Positions 17,502-26,547 of a DNA stretch of 64,000 nucleotides are shown here, piece by piece. The notes below the pieces were generated by a model, which was not told the origin of the DNA, made no database searches, and was given only the letters and a program-made list of their open reading frames with translations. Source of the stretch: JBFGFX01 sp965232455 (lineage in GTDB: Bacteria > Pseudomonadota > Gammaproteobacteria > Steroidobacterales > Woeseiaceae); contig OZ246981.1 of NCBI GenBank assembly GCA_965232455.1, forward strand, positions 3,286,001 to 3,350,000, in the 5' to 3' direction. A program made the position numbers and the translations under genes. Position 1 is the stretch's first letter; each line of letters opens with the position of its first letter.

Positions 17502-18464
17502 TCACGCTTTGTCGGCGAGCGACAGGCTGGCACCGATGTGTTCTCCGCCCCGCTCGCGCGCCAGCCGCACCTGCCGGCGACGCTCCTCCAGGCGCGCGGC
17601 GCGCGCCGGATCGAGATCGCCGATACAGTTCGGACAGGAAACGCCCTCGCGGTAGTCGGCGGATTCCAGATCTTCCCGGCTCAGGGGCCGGCGGCAGGCG
17701 TGACACTGCGTATAACCGCCTTCGGCCAGGTCGCGATCGACCGCCACCCGCGTGTCGAAAACGAAACACTCTCCCTGCCAGCGGTTTTCGTCGGCGCCCA
17801 CGGTTTCCAGATAATTCAGGATACCGCCGTCCAGCTGATTCACGTCGCTAAAGCCGAGTTCCAGCATCAACGCCGTCGCCTTTTCGCAGCGTATGCCGCC
17901 GGTGCAGAACATCGCCAGCGGCCGATCGAGCACGTTGCCGTGCACCTCCGCGCCGACGTTGCCATCCACCAGCCGTCTGGCGAACCGCTCAAAATCCCGA
18001 AAGCTGCCCGTGTCCGGGTCAATTGCCCCGGGAAAGCTCCCTACTTCGATTTCGTAACGATTGCGGGTATCGATCACAATCGTCTCCGGATTCTCGATCA
18101 GCGCGTTCCACGCATCCGGCGAAACGTGCCTGCCGGTGCCGTCCTGCGGTCGGATATCCGGCCGGCCCAGTGCGACGATTTCCTTTTTTTCGCGAACGCG
18201 CATCCGCCTGAACGGAGCCGTGTCCGCTTCCGTCCAGCGACCGTCCACGTCCCGATCGAGATCCAGGTACCGCCGTAGCCACGCGAACACCGCTCGAATA
18301 TCGTCAGCGGCACCCGCCAGCGTGCCGTTGATGCCTTCGTTCGCCACCAGAATCGTGCCAAGCAGTTTGCGCTCGTTGCATAGCGGCTCGAGCCGCGTGC
18401 GAAGCGCGCGCGAATCCGCAATATCGACAAACCGATAAAAAGAAACGACGTTCAGCTTGCTCAT
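17502..18464 (-). CDS. trhO: tRNA uridine 5-oxyacetic-type hydroxylase TrhO (rhodanese family)
   Basis: 320-residue protein of the YceA/TrhO family, which makes 5-hydroxyuridine at the tRNA wobble position in an O2-dependent way. It has an N-terminal ferredoxin-like domain (VSFYRFVDI, GTILVANEGINGTLAG), then a rhodanese domain with TIVIDTRNRYEIEVGSFPGAIDP and the active-site loop FCTGGIRCEKA near residue 191. The C-terminal portion has two CxxC pairs (CHACRRPL and CPNC) that could bind zinc. The ATG overlaps the plsB stop (ATGA), so the two are coupled. Confidence 0.92.
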   Translation of the reverse strand: MSKLNVVSFYRFVDIADSRALRTRLEPLCNERKLLGTILVANEGINGTLAGAADDIRAVFAWLRRYLDLDRDVDGRWTEADTAPFRRMRVREKKEIVALGRPDIRPQDGTGRHVSPDAWNALIENPETIVIDTRNRYEIEVGSFPGAIDPDTGSFRDFERFARRLVDGNVGAEVHGNVLDRPLAMFCTGGIRCEKATALMLELGFSDVNQLDGGILNYLETVGADENRWQGECFVFDTRVAVDRDLAEGGYTQCHACRRPLSREDLESADYREGVSCPNCIGDLDPARAARLEERRRQVRLARERGGEHIGASLSLADKA

Positions 18465-20941
18465 ACGTTGTCCGCGGTGTCGGCAAAAGTCAGCGATAAA
18501 ATACTATGCCGAATCTCTTCGCCAAGTACGAGCCGCGCATCTTCGCCGATCCTGGTGATGTTGTCATCAAACTCCAGGTTGCCGTGGTCGTTGCGACGCA
18601 GGACTTCCAGCTCGCGCAGTTCGGTAATGAAATCGTGGAACAACGCGCGATCGAAAAAATCCGGTGAATGCAGGCCGTAAATCATCGAAAGGCGCTCCGC
18701 GCTCTGTTGGCAGAGCTGCTCGAGCGCCGTGCGCGACAGCGTACCCGAGCCGTTTTTGACGAGCTGCGCGATAACCAGGTAAAAGCGTTGCAGCATCGGC
18801 ACCATCGACTGTCCGAGCATCAGAAGCTGGTAAGCCATCGCGGAGCCCGCCGGCGGCCTGATCAGTATCTTCTTGCTGCGCCCGCGCGTCAGAATACCCA
18901 TGTCCAGCAGGGCCTCGATGGCTTCGGTGGTTATCTCGTCGATACGCTCGATGCCCCACTGCAGGCAGAGCTCCTTTTTCATGAACGGATAAATCAGGCG
19001 CACCAGGCGCTGCAATTCACTGTGCTCCAACTGCCGCCCCTGTATGAAGCAACAGGCGATGGCGGCGGGTATGGAGAACAGGTGCAGGATATTGTTGCGG
19101 AAATAGGTCATCAGCACCGCGTTGTGCTGGGACATGTGCACAACGTCGCCCAGCGGATGCGCCGTGCTCACGATGACACCGAGATCGACACCGTGTCGAA
19201 CGATGTCCTCGGGGGACCAGTCCGGGATCGTTACCGAGTCGGAATAGACAAACCGGCGCAACAGATCCAGGCAAAGTTGGAGCTGGCGATGCAGCTCGAG
19301 GGCGCCCATCGTCTGCTTGGGTGTTGCGAGCAGCACCATGCCCAACAGGCTGATCGGCGTCACCGCGGCGGCCGCGTTGATTTCAGCCATGATACGCTGG
19401 CCGAGATCGTTGATCACCTCGTTGGTCCAGGGTGGACGATCGTCGGCTTCGCGCGCCGCGTCGCGCCAGTCCGGTTTGGTTTGATCCAGTACCTGTTCGA
19501 TGTAGATCGGCTGCCCCACGTTGACATATACCTTGCCGAAACGATCCCGGAGGGACCGGATGGAGCGAACCAGGCCCATCAGCGATTCCTTGCGCTTTGC
19601 GGCGCCGCTCAACTCGCGGATGAACGAATCACCTTCGATCAGTTTTTCGTAGCCGAAATAGACCGGCACGAAAACGATCGGGCGGCGGGGATCGTGCAGA
19701 TAGGAGTTGACGGTCATTGCCAGCATGCCGGCTTTTGGAGTCAGCAGCCTGCCGGTCCTGCTGCGGCCACCTTCGACAAAATATTCGATCGAATGGCCGC
19801 GGACGAGTATCTCGTGCAGGTAAGCGCTGAACACGGCGGCATACAGCCGATTGCCCTTGAAACTGCGGCGTAGAAAGAACGCACCTCCGCGGCGCAGGAT
19901 ACCGCCAACAAAGGGGATATTGAGGTTAATGCCGGCGGCGACGTGCGGCAGGCTGAGGCCCTGATGGTAGACGATATAGCTCAGGAGCAAGTAGTCGAAA
20001 TGACTCCGGTGGCAGGGTACGTAAACGATTTCCTTGTCGGTCGCGAGCTCGTGCAGACGATCCACGTGATTGAGTTCGATGCCGTCATAAATCCGGTTCC
20101 AGACCCAACCGAGCAGTCGCTCCACGACCCGCACCGTCGAATAGGAAATATGCGCCGCGATCTCGCCAGTGTAATCGTAGGCTTCCTGGATTTTTTCGGC
20201 GCGCGATCCCGCATCGTCGACAATTTCGTTTGCGATTGCGCGCTGCACCGCCGGGTTCGCCACGACCGCGTTGGCCAGCGTGCGCCGGTGCGACAGGTCG
20301 GGGCCCAGCGTCGCGATACGGCGTTGCCGGAAATGCACGCGCAGGATTCGGGAGATTTTGCGGTAAGCGATTTCGTGATCGGGTCCGTCCCTGGTGATTG
20401 CGCTGAGCGACAACGGGTGACTGAAACGCAGCAGCGTGTTGCGGCCCTGAAAGATCGTCAGGAAAAGTTTGCGCGTGCGTCCGCCCACGTCCCAGTTTTC
20501 CGTAAACAGGAGCTTGAGCCAGGAGCCTTCCTTGTCCGGCGACCGTCCCCAATAAATCGCCACCGGCACCAGCAGCAATTCCTGGCCACCCGACTCGATG
20601 CTCGCATCGATAAAACGTTTCAGTCGCGTGGACCCGCGTTTCCTCCGTCGCCTGAAAAAAAAACCCTGCTTGCGCCGCAGCACGACGATCCGGCGCCGCT
20701 CGCGCACGCCCGCGAAGCTGAGCGGCTCCGTCGGTGACGTCAGCCCGTGCAGCGCGCATTGACGCTCGAGGGCGAGGGAATCGGCGAGACCGCCGTCTTC
20801 GAGAACGTAACAGATGGGGACGCCCGAATCGGGGAACAGCTCGGAGGGCCGATCCGGCACAACGGTAGGCCGCGCCCAAGTGGCGAAGATCTTGCCGGCC
20901 AGCCAGTGAAGGGGCCGGATGAGTAGCCGCCCGAAATCCAT
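18461..20941 (-). CDS. plsB: Glycerol-3-phosphate 1-O-acyltransferase PlsB
   Basis: Membrane-bound enzyme that starts phospholipid synthesis by acylating glycerol-3-phosphate with acyl-ACP or acyl-CoA. The 826-residue length matches E. coli PlsB (about 807). Acyltransferase motifs: block I HRSHFDYLLLSY (catalytic His near 311, Asp four later), block III EYFVEGGRSRTGR, block IV IVFVPVYFGYEKL. A Lys/Arg-rich patch lies near residues 95-110. The ATG at 20941 begins a normal PlsB N terminus. Coupled to trhO downstream. Confidence 0.95.
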   Translation of the reverse strand: MDFGRLLIRPLHWLAGKIFATWARPTVVPDRPSELFPDSGVPICYVLEDGGLADSLALERQCALHGLTSPTEPLSFAGVRERRRIVVLRRKQGFFFRRRRKRGSTRLKRFIDASIESGGQELLLVPVAIYWGRSPDKEGSWLKLLFTENWDVGGRTRKLFLTIFQGRNTLLRFSHPLSLSAITRDGPDHEIAYRKISRILRVHFRQRRIATLGPDLSHRRTLANAVVANPAVQRAIANEIVDDAGSRAEKIQEAYDYTGEIAAHISYSTVRVVERLLGWVWNRIYDGIELNHVDRLHELATDKEIVYVPCHRSHFDYLLLSYIVYHQGLSLPHVAAGINLNIPFVGGILRRGGAFFLRRSFKGNRLYAAVFSAYLHEILVRGHSIEYFVEGGRSRTGRLLTPKAGMLAMTVNSYLHDPRRPIVFVPVYFGYEKLIEGDSFIRELSGAAKRKESLMGLVRSIRSLRDRFGKVYVNVGQPIYIEQVLDQTKPDWRDAAREADDRPPWTNEVINDLGQRIMAEINAAAAVTPISLLGMVLLATPKQTMGALELHRQLQLCLDLLRRFVYSDSVTIPDWSPEDIVRHGVDLGVIVSTAHPLGDVVHMSQHNAVLMTYFRNNILHLFSIPAAIACCFIQGRQLEHSELQRLVRLIYPFMKKELCLQWGIERIDEITTEAIEALLDMGILTRGRSKKILIRPPAGSAMAYQLLMLGQSMVPMLQRFYLVIAQLVKNGSGTLSRTALEQLCQQSAERLSMIYGLHSPDFFDRALFHDFITELRELEVLRRNDHGNLEFDDNITRIGEDARLVLGEEIRHSILSLTFADTADNV

Positions 20942-21042
20942 TGCCGCCCAATCTTACAGAAAAGAGGGACGTACTAAACCGTTGATTTTTCCAATTTTTT
21001 GCGTATCGGCGGCTGTGTTTTTTACGCCACGCCCGTGATGCG

Positions 21043-21270
21043 TCAGGCTTCGGGTTCGTCCTCGTCGCCTTCCATCCTGCGCAGCGCCTCGTCCATCTGC
21101 CGTTTTTGCTGCCGAACGACGTCCTCGACCTGTCCGGCCTCGTCCAGCGTCTCCGTCAGGGGATCGAAAACCGTTTCGCGATCCGTGTCATCCGTCGTGT
21201 CCTCAGGTGATCCGCAGCCCGGCAAAACGCTGCTGACGAGCAGAATCCAAACGTACGGTATGCGCTGCAT
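21043..21270 (-). CDS. Small predicted lipoprotein
   Basis: 75 residues. A type II signal peptide with hydrophobic core WILLVSSVL and lipobox LPGC (Cys19) is followed by an acidic, Thr/Asp/Glu-rich region with a central helix (EDVVRQQKRQMDEALRRMEG). I do not recognise a family. It lies 9 bp after the hydrolase gene on the same strand, so they probably share a transcript. Confidence 0.6.
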   Translation of the reverse strand: MQRIPYVWILLVSSVLPGCGSPEDTTDDTDRETVFDPLTETLDEAGQVEDVVRQQKRQMDEALRRMEGDEDEPEA

Positions 21271-21279
21271 CGGCTTTCC

Positions 21280-21783
21280 TCATTCGAGATCAGACAGAAA
21301 CCGGTCCAGGTAGTGGTTGATCTCCGCAATATTCGCGGTCAGACGATGATCGCCGTCAACCACGTGCAGGGTCGCCGCACACTCCCGCGCGAAGCGGATA
21401 CTGTTGTCGACCGGAACGACGTCATCGCGCCAGCCGTGGACGATGACGATGGGAATCTCAGGCGCGGCGGGTGTCAAAGCCTCGAAACCGGGCATGTAAT
21501 AGGCCGGTGCGAGTACGAACAGGCCAATGGCGCCAACCGCCTCGGCCGCGGCCGTCGCAACGTGACCGCCCATGCTCGAACCGACCAGGACCAGCGGAGC
21601 ATCAAAGGCGCCGCAGGCTTTGATGAGCGTTTCGACCCGATCCGTCGGATCGGCGATTCCCCGGTAATCGACGCTTTCGGCGCGAGCGCCCCGCTCGCGC
21701 ACCATGGCGGCCATCGCTTGAATCTTGCTGCCCCAGGGACCGCTTTCCTGCCCGTGCGAAAAAACCACGGTCGGCTTGCTCAT
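21280..21783 (-). CDS. Alpha/beta-hydrolase fold protein (small, YqiA/KANL3-like)
   Basis: 167-residue minimal alpha/beta hydrolase. The nucleophile elbow is VGSSMGGHVA (Ser near residue 69), the acid loop VIVHGWRDDVVP supplies Asp, and the catalytic His sits in VDGDHRL near 148. The opening VVFSHGQESGPWGSK provides the oxyanion-hole HG. Substrate unknown; esterase activity is the likely class. Followed directly by the small lipoprotein gene. Confidence 0.8.
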   Translation of the reverse strand: MSKPTVVFSHGQESGPWGSKIQAMAAMVRERGARAESVDYRGIADPTDRVETLIKACGAFDAPLVLVGSSMGGHVATAAAEAVGAIGLFVLAPAYYMPGFEALTPAAPEIPIVIVHGWRDDVVPVDNSIRFARECAATLHVVDGDHRLTANIAEINHYLDRFLSDLE

Positions 21784-21844
21784 ACCCGTCTCCCTTCGAC
21801 GTTGCGGCAGCCAACCGGCGACGGCAACCGCGCTTCAAAATTCA

Positions 21845-22222
21845 CTACTCGTCCCACGCGGCGCTGGGTTTCCACAGCAACTCGTCGAGATCGGGTTGCC
21901 AGCGGTACCGTTGCATGTCGACTTTGCCGTTCAGCAGCGGAACACCTTCTTCCGACAGTCTTTTACGTTGCTCGCGGAACGGCGCGCTGTCCTTGTCGAA
22001 CGCGCTGGTGCCCGCGGCCTGCAAAACACGATGCCACGGCAGCCGCAAACCGTCCGGCGTATGACGCAGCGCGTAGCCAACCTGTCGGGCGCCGCGAGGA
22101 ATGCCGGCAATCTCGGCGATCTGGCCGTAACTGGCTACGGTGCCGGCCGGAATATCGGCGATCGTAGACCAGATTCGCTCCATTCGTTGCCTTCGGCTCA
22201 GTTTTTGAGGTTTCGATGCCAT
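21845..22222 (-). CDS. Alkyltransferase-like (ATL) DNA-damage recognition protein
   Basis: 125 residues with the MGMT/Ogt DNA-binding fold: IPAGTVASYGQIAEIAGIPRGARQVGYAL, then LPWHRVLQAAG. The active-site PCHRV of true alkyltransferases is PWHRV here (Trp63 in place of Cys), the hallmark of ATL proteins, which bind O6-alkylguanine without repairing it and feed the lesion to nucleotide excision repair. The missing Cys is therefore family-typical and not a defect. It is followed by a short lipoprotein/hydrolase pair and preceded by a CTAG-bounded palindrome. Confidence 0.87.
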   Translation of the reverse strand: MASKPQKLSRRQRMERIWSTIADIPAGTVASYGQIAEIAGIPRGARQVGYALRHTPDGLRLPWHRVLQAAGTSAFDKDSAPFREQRKRLSEEGVPLLNGKVDMQRYRWQPDLDELLWKPSAAWDE

Positions 22223-22240
22223 GAACCGCCCAATCCTGTC

Positions 22241-22316
22241 CTAGTGCTTGCCCGACAAATTCCTACGCCGTCTGTCCACGGTGGAAAGTGTAGGAATTTA
22301 TCAAGCGACCCACTAG
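22241..22316. repeat. Second CTAG-bounded palindromic repeat
   Basis: 76 bp starting and ending with CTAG. Perfect arms AAATTCCTAC (22257-22266) and GTAGGAATTT (22290-22299) sit inside an imperfect longer palindrome (ends CTAGTGC... and CTAGTGGGTC... on opposite strands), with a small central TCCACGGTGGA. The right CTAG contains the TAG stop of the GTPase gene. The sequence is unrelated to the GGCCTGTTAACAC family but has the same design. Confidence 0.6.
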
Positions 22317-23674
22317 CCCAACCCGAGCCGCGCGCGAATCTCGCGTCGCGCATCGCGCAGCACGGTCTCTTTGTCGAGGCTGTCGAGGATCTCGGCTACC
22401 ACCTGTTTCGGACCGCTTGCGCCCCACGACTTGCCCTGCGACAGATACCTGGCGGCGACCTCGCCCACCACATAGGTACTGTAATACGCAATCGCCCCCT
22501 GCGCGCCCGCCGTGAGAATCGTCGACAAGCCGAGCGTACCCACCTTGAGTGCGCTGGATACGACGTTGAGCGCCCAGACCGTGCCCATCAGCGCGGCCGC
22601 TTCGACCGCGATGACGTTGATCAAGGAGCCGGCCTCCTTGCGGCTGAGCGGCAAACCGTAAACGCGGGAGAGATGGACCACCATGCCGACGTCGATGAAC
22701 GCCGCCGCAAACAGGTCGGCGACCGGCACCGGATTGAGCCCGACCGCAACCCCTTTCGCGATGCAGTACGTGCGGACAAGGCGGTCCCCGAGTTTACGCC
22801 TCGCATCGAGTATGCGTTTACCGACCTGATCGCTGAGATCGGCGGCAAACAGGCTTGCGTTGAGCGCCGCCAGCGTCTTTCCTTCCGATTCGAGAATGTC
22901 CCAAAGGCGAAGTTTCAACTCGTCGATCATTGCTCCGCGCTCGCGCTCGGTCGTCAGCTCGCGCCCGTCGGCGCCGATGGTCACGACGGTTTGCGATCTC
23001 GGTTCGGCCGACACGGCCAGCACGTCATGCGGCTGTACCAGGCCCTTCGTCTTCTCGCGAATCGAGGCGAGCAGCGACTCGAGTTCCCGGTCCGTATACA
23101 GATCGCGTTTGTTCAACACCACGATGACGGGACGCCCCTGAGCCAGAAGCGTCTTCAACGCGTCGCGTTCCGACTCGGTGATGTCGCTGTCGAGCACGAA
23201 CATGACGAGATCCGATCGATGGGCGACCTCGGTCGCCAGCTCCTCGCGCCGTTCGCCGCCCGCCTCGTCCAGGCCGGGAGTGTCGATGAGATAAACGCCG
23301 CCGGCGTCGACTTCGGACCAGCGCTGCATTGTCGAGTGACGGGTCTCGCCGTGCAGCGGGCTGACCGTAAAGGTTTGTTCGCCGATCAGCGCGTTCAACA
23401 GCGAGGACTTGCCGGTGCTCACGCGGCCGAAGACGGCGATATGCAGATGGCCGTGCTGGAGTTTGTCGAGCATGCTCTCGACGGCCGCATAATCGTGCTC
23501 GAGCGATTCCCGCACGCCCGCGGGCAAACGCGTATCGCTGATCAGATCGCGCAGGCTCTCGCGCGCAAGTGCGAGGTGCGCGGAGCCGCCGTCGTCGGTG
23601 CCTTCAGCTTCGATCGGCCGTTTCGGCCACGGCCATTTTGGCCACCTGCCGAACGCCCGCTTCAATATGTTCAC
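22313..23674 (-). CDS. DUF697-type GTPase (dynamin-like/Era-like G domain, membrane C-terminus)
   Basis: 453 residues. G domain motifs: G1 FGRVSTGKSSLLNALIG near residue 81, G2 region HSTMQ, G3 LIDTPGLDE, G4 VVLNKRDLY. The C-terminal half has the DUF697 pattern with hydrophobic segments (AVGLNPVPVADLFAAAFIDVGMV, LINVIAVEAAALMGTVWALNVV), consistent with membrane attachment. GTG 23674 makes a 71-bp overlap with the preceding gene; GTG 23515 is a shorter alternative, but residues 30-75 look like genuine family sequence. Function unknown; probably acts with the adjacent related GTPase. Confidence 0.8.
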   Translation of the reverse strand: MNILKRAFGRWPKWPWPKRPIEAEGTDDGGSAHLALARESLRDLISDTRLPAGVRESLEHDYAAVESMLDKLQHGHLHIAVFGRVSTGKSSLLNALIGEQTFTVSPLHGETRHSTMQRWSEVDAGGVYLIDTPGLDEAGGERREELATEVAHRSDLVMFVLDSDITESERDALKTLLAQGRPVIVVLNKRDLYTDRELESLLASIREKTKGLVQPHDVLAVSAEPRSQTVVTIGADGRELTTERERGAMIDELKLRLWDILESEGKTLAALNASLFAADLSDQVGKRILDARRKLGDRLVRTYCIAKGVAVGLNPVPVADLFAAAFIDVGMVVHLSRVYGLPLSRKEAGSLINVIAVEAAALMGTVWALNVVSSALKVGTLGLSTILTAGAQGAIAYYSTYVVGEVAARYLSQGKSWGASGPKQVVAEILDSLDKETVLRDARREIRARLGLG

Positions 23675-25097
23675 CGATCGACTCCTCGAACTCTTCCGCC
23701 GCGACCTCTGGAATCAGTTCTCCGTGTTTGTCGAGCGTGCGCAGGAGACTTCGTCCCAGGGCATCGAATATCAACCCGTAAGCCACCGCGTGTACCAGTC
23801 CCCCGGCAACCGTGCCCACTCCCGGGAACGCTTTCAGCCCGTTACCCGCCACGGCAAGCGCAAGCGGCAGCGCCTTGCCGGCGCGGCTCTCGCTCAAGGT
23901 CAGAAACTGCTCGATGTCCAGATCCCTGGGCGCCACCCCATAAAGCTTGCACAACTCACGGGTCATCGTCGTTGCAATATAACCCTGGATGACAACGTCC
24001 GTCCCCGGGCTGATCGCCGCGAGCGCGCCGAGCACCGCCTTGCGCGTCGAACTGCGCAATATCTGCGCCGAACGCTGTTCGCGATAGCGGGATTCCGCCA
24101 GGGCCAGTTTTTCGGCGGCCAAAGCGAACACGGCGCGGTCCCTGCGCACGTCCAATGCCTTTCGATCGCTGAGCAGCAGCCGGTTGATGGCGACGACCAG
24201 AACGCCGATATCCGCCGACCGCTGCCGCCTGGAGGTCTGCTCGCGGCCGTCTTCGCAACGTTCGATCACCTCCGTCTCACCGCCGGCGGAGACCGCCACC
24301 ACCCGCTCCCGCGCCAGGTCGTCACCGGCGTCGCTCAGGTGGTCCAACAGGCGTTCCAGCAACAGCGCCTGCTCGGCGGCGCTGTAACGATCTGACTTAT
24401 TCATGACTAAAATCAATGGCTTACCAAGCGCCAACAACGAGTCCAGCGCCGCTTTCTCGGCCCGCGTGAGGTCGCCGTCACAGACGTACAGCACAATCTG
24501 CGCACGCCGCGCCTCCTCCTCCGCCATCGCGCCGAGATCGCCGTCGAGACCGGCGGTGCCGGGCACGTCGGTCAACAGGATCCGCGTGCCCTCGTCGTCC
24601 CGCCACCGATAGTGCCGTATGTCGGCCGTGGAACCGCCGACGACGTCGATGGCCACGTCGGCGGCGGGAACCAGCGCCTTGATCAGCGAACTCTTGCCGG
24701 TGCTGATTTCGCCGAAAAAGCAAAGATGGATGGCCCGTTGAGACTGTCGTGCCGCGAGCTCGGCCAGCTCCGCCTGCGCCGCTTCAACGTCCACTCCGCT
24801 CTGATCCGCGGTTCGCAGGCGTTCCTCGATGTCATCTCGACTCAAAATCGGCGATTCCGTCTTCGCGCTGCGCGGGATGCGCCGCACGAGGAGGCGCAGC
24901 AACAGCCAGATTGCTGCGGCAATCAGCAACAGCAGCACGCCGACGTACGCGTACAAGACGATCGGCGGACCGGCGCGCAGGCGGTCCCATACGTTCAACG
25001 CGGACTCGGTGATGAAGATCAGGGCGGCGATTGCGATGACGAACACCAGCGCCAGCGCTGCACCAATCGCCAGCCTGATAAAGCGATCCAGCTTCAT
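23604..25097 (-). CDS. Membrane-anchored DUF697-type GTPase
   Basis: 497 residues. Two N-terminal transmembrane helices (LAIGAALALVFVIAIAALIF and YAYVGVLLLLIAAAIWLLL) precede a G domain: G1 FGEISTGKSSLIKALV near residue 129, G3 TDVPGTAGLDG (VPG replaces TPG), G4 ILVMNKSDRY. A Gly/Ala-rich C-terminal membrane-associated region follows (LAVAGNGLKAFPGVGTVAGGL). It is related to the following GTPase but diverged, with a different topology; its stop lies inside the next coding region, so the two are coupled. No function can be assigned beyond a GTP-driven membrane process. Confidence 0.8.
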   Translation of the reverse strand: MKLDRFIRLAIGAALALVFVIAIAALIFITESALNVWDRLRAGPPIVLYAYVGVLLLLIAAAIWLLLRLLVRRIPRSAKTESPILSRDDIEERLRTADQSGVDVEAAQAELAELAARQSQRAIHLCFFGEISTGKSSLIKALVPAADVAIDVVGGSTADIRHYRWRDDEGTRILLTDVPGTAGLDGDLGAMAEEEARRAQIVLYVCDGDLTRAEKAALDSLLALGKPLILVMNKSDRYSAAEQALLLERLLDHLSDAGDDLARERVVAVSAGGETEVIERCEDGREQTSRRQRSADIGVLVVAINRLLLSDRKALDVRRDRAVFALAAEKLALAESRYREQRSAQILRSSTRKAVLGALAAISPGTDVVIQGYIATTMTRELCKLYGVAPRDLDIEQFLTLSESRAGKALPLALAVAGNGLKAFPGVGTVAGGLVHAVAYGLIFDALGRSLLRTLDKHGELIPEVAAEEFEESIGEHIEAGVRQVAKMAVAETADRS

Positions 25098-25184
25098 GGG
25101 GCAGAAGACTGCCCGAAATCCGGGGATTGTGAAAGAAATAAAGCGGCCGGGCCGACGCCATACGCGAGAGACCGGGACAAGCTC

Positions 25185-26531
25185 CTACAGCATGAAGCCA
25201 AGGTCGCGCTCGACGAAATTGTCGAGGTTGGGTGCAACGGCCCCGAGATCGAGATCGTCGATGCCGAACCATTTCGCCAGGGTCGCCGCGTATTGATCGG
25301 CGGAGGTCGTTGGAATCATGCGTCCTCCGCCGACGTCGTCGGCGCCGCCGATTTCGAGAAGCGGGTAGCTGCCGTACATGTCGCCCAATACGCTGTCGCC
25401 GACGACGAGCTGCACGCCGCCCCAGGCGTGATCGGAACCGTCGCCGTTCGAGGTCAACGTGCGCCCGAAATCGGATTGAGTGAACGTCGTCACGCTGTCC
25501 GCCACGCCGATTTCGACCGTTGCGGCGTAAAACGCGCTAATCGCTTCGCTGATTCCGCCGAGGAGCGCGGGCTGGCTGAGCACCTGATCGTCGTGCGAAT
25601 CGAAGCCGCCGGCTGCAACAAAAAATATCTGCCGCTGCATATCGAGTTGCTCGCGCCTTTCAATCAATCGCGCGACCGTTCGCAGCTGATCGCCCAGCTG
25701 CGACGCCGGAAACTCGGTGCTGAACCCCGGCGGGGGTGCGATCGTGCTGCTCACGAGATCGGCCGCCTCGACCGCGCGCTGCTGGATTTCGGCGAACGCC
25801 CGCTCGTAAATCGAGCCGTAGTTGGCGGCAAGGATTCTCTCGAAGGCCTGCCGCTGTTCGAGAAACGGGGTTGTGTCGCCGAACGCCTCGAACGGAATCG
25901 GCCCCCGCGGCCCCATGACGTAGGCGATGGTCTCTTCGGCGGACTGAAACAGCGAGTTGCCGAACAGCGACGCGTTGGTGGCCATCCGCTGGTTCGTTAC
26001 GCTCGACCGTATCAGATCGGCGATCCGGCCCGCCCAACCGGTTTTGCTGACGGCGTCGCCTTTTAGAGAGAACCACTGATCCTGCTGATCGTTGTGCGAG
26101 AACAGTTGCGGCGGCAGCGCGACGGACCGGTTGAAATACTGATCCTTGGTTGTCGGCTCGATCAGCGGACCCACATTGCTGACGAACGCCGCGCGCCCGG
26201 CATCGAACAGTGTTTTGATCCCGCCCATCGAGAAATGCAGGCCGTAATCGACGCCGCCCGCGGACGCCGCCGTAATCGGCAGCAGCAGGTCCCGATCGAT
26301 CGCAAGATTCTGCCGCGACTGCGCGTAGACGTCGTATTCGGCGGCGCTGCGCGGCACCAGCATGTTGAAGGAGTCGTTACCGCCGAACAGGAACACACAA
26401 ACCAGCGCCCGGTAGTCGGAAAACGGCGCGGCGGTAGAGACGCCCTGCGCAAACGTCAGTCCGGGCGTGCCGGCGAACGCCGCGGCCGCGCTGCCTGCTT
26501 TCAGAAACTGTCGACGATCGAAGGCTGCCAT
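25185..26531 (-). CDS. DUF1501 family exported protein (sulfatase-like fold)
   Basis: 448 residues from ATG 26531, which has AAGAGAG upstream; the frame is open 17 codons further, but those lack a signal peptide. The N terminus FDRRQFLKAGSAAAAFAG is a twin-arginine signal, indicating folded export to the periplasm. The body shows DUF1501 features: ALVCVFLFGGNDSFNMLVP, QNLAIDRDLLLPI, FTQSDFGRTLTSNGDGSDHAWGG. DUF1501 is distantly related to alkaline-phosphatase/sulfatase enzymes; the activity is unknown. It follows the DUF1800 gene by 16 bp, the usual partner. Confidence 0.88.
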   Translation of the reverse strand: MAAFDRRQFLKAGSAAAAFAGTPGLTFAQGVSTAAPFSDYRALVCVFLFGGNDSFNMLVPRSAAEYDVYAQSRQNLAIDRDLLLPITAASAGGVDYGLHFSMGGIKTLFDAGRAAFVSNVGPLIEPTTKDQYFNRSVALPPQLFSHNDQQDQWFSLKGDAVSKTGWAGRIADLIRSSVTNQRMATNASLFGNSLFQSAEETIAYVMGPRGPIPFEAFGDTTPFLEQRQAFERILAANYGSIYERAFAEIQQRAVEAADLVSSTIAPPPGFSTEFPASQLGDQLRTVARLIERREQLDMQRQIFFVAAGGFDSHDDQVLSQPALLGGISEAISAFYAATVEIGVADSVTTFTQSDFGRTLTSNGDGSDHAWGGVQLVVGDSVLGDMYGSYPLLEIGGADDVGGGRMIPTTSADQYAATLAKWFGIDDLDLGAVAPNLDNFVERDLGFML

Positions 26532-26547
26532 TCTCTCTTTCCGAACC

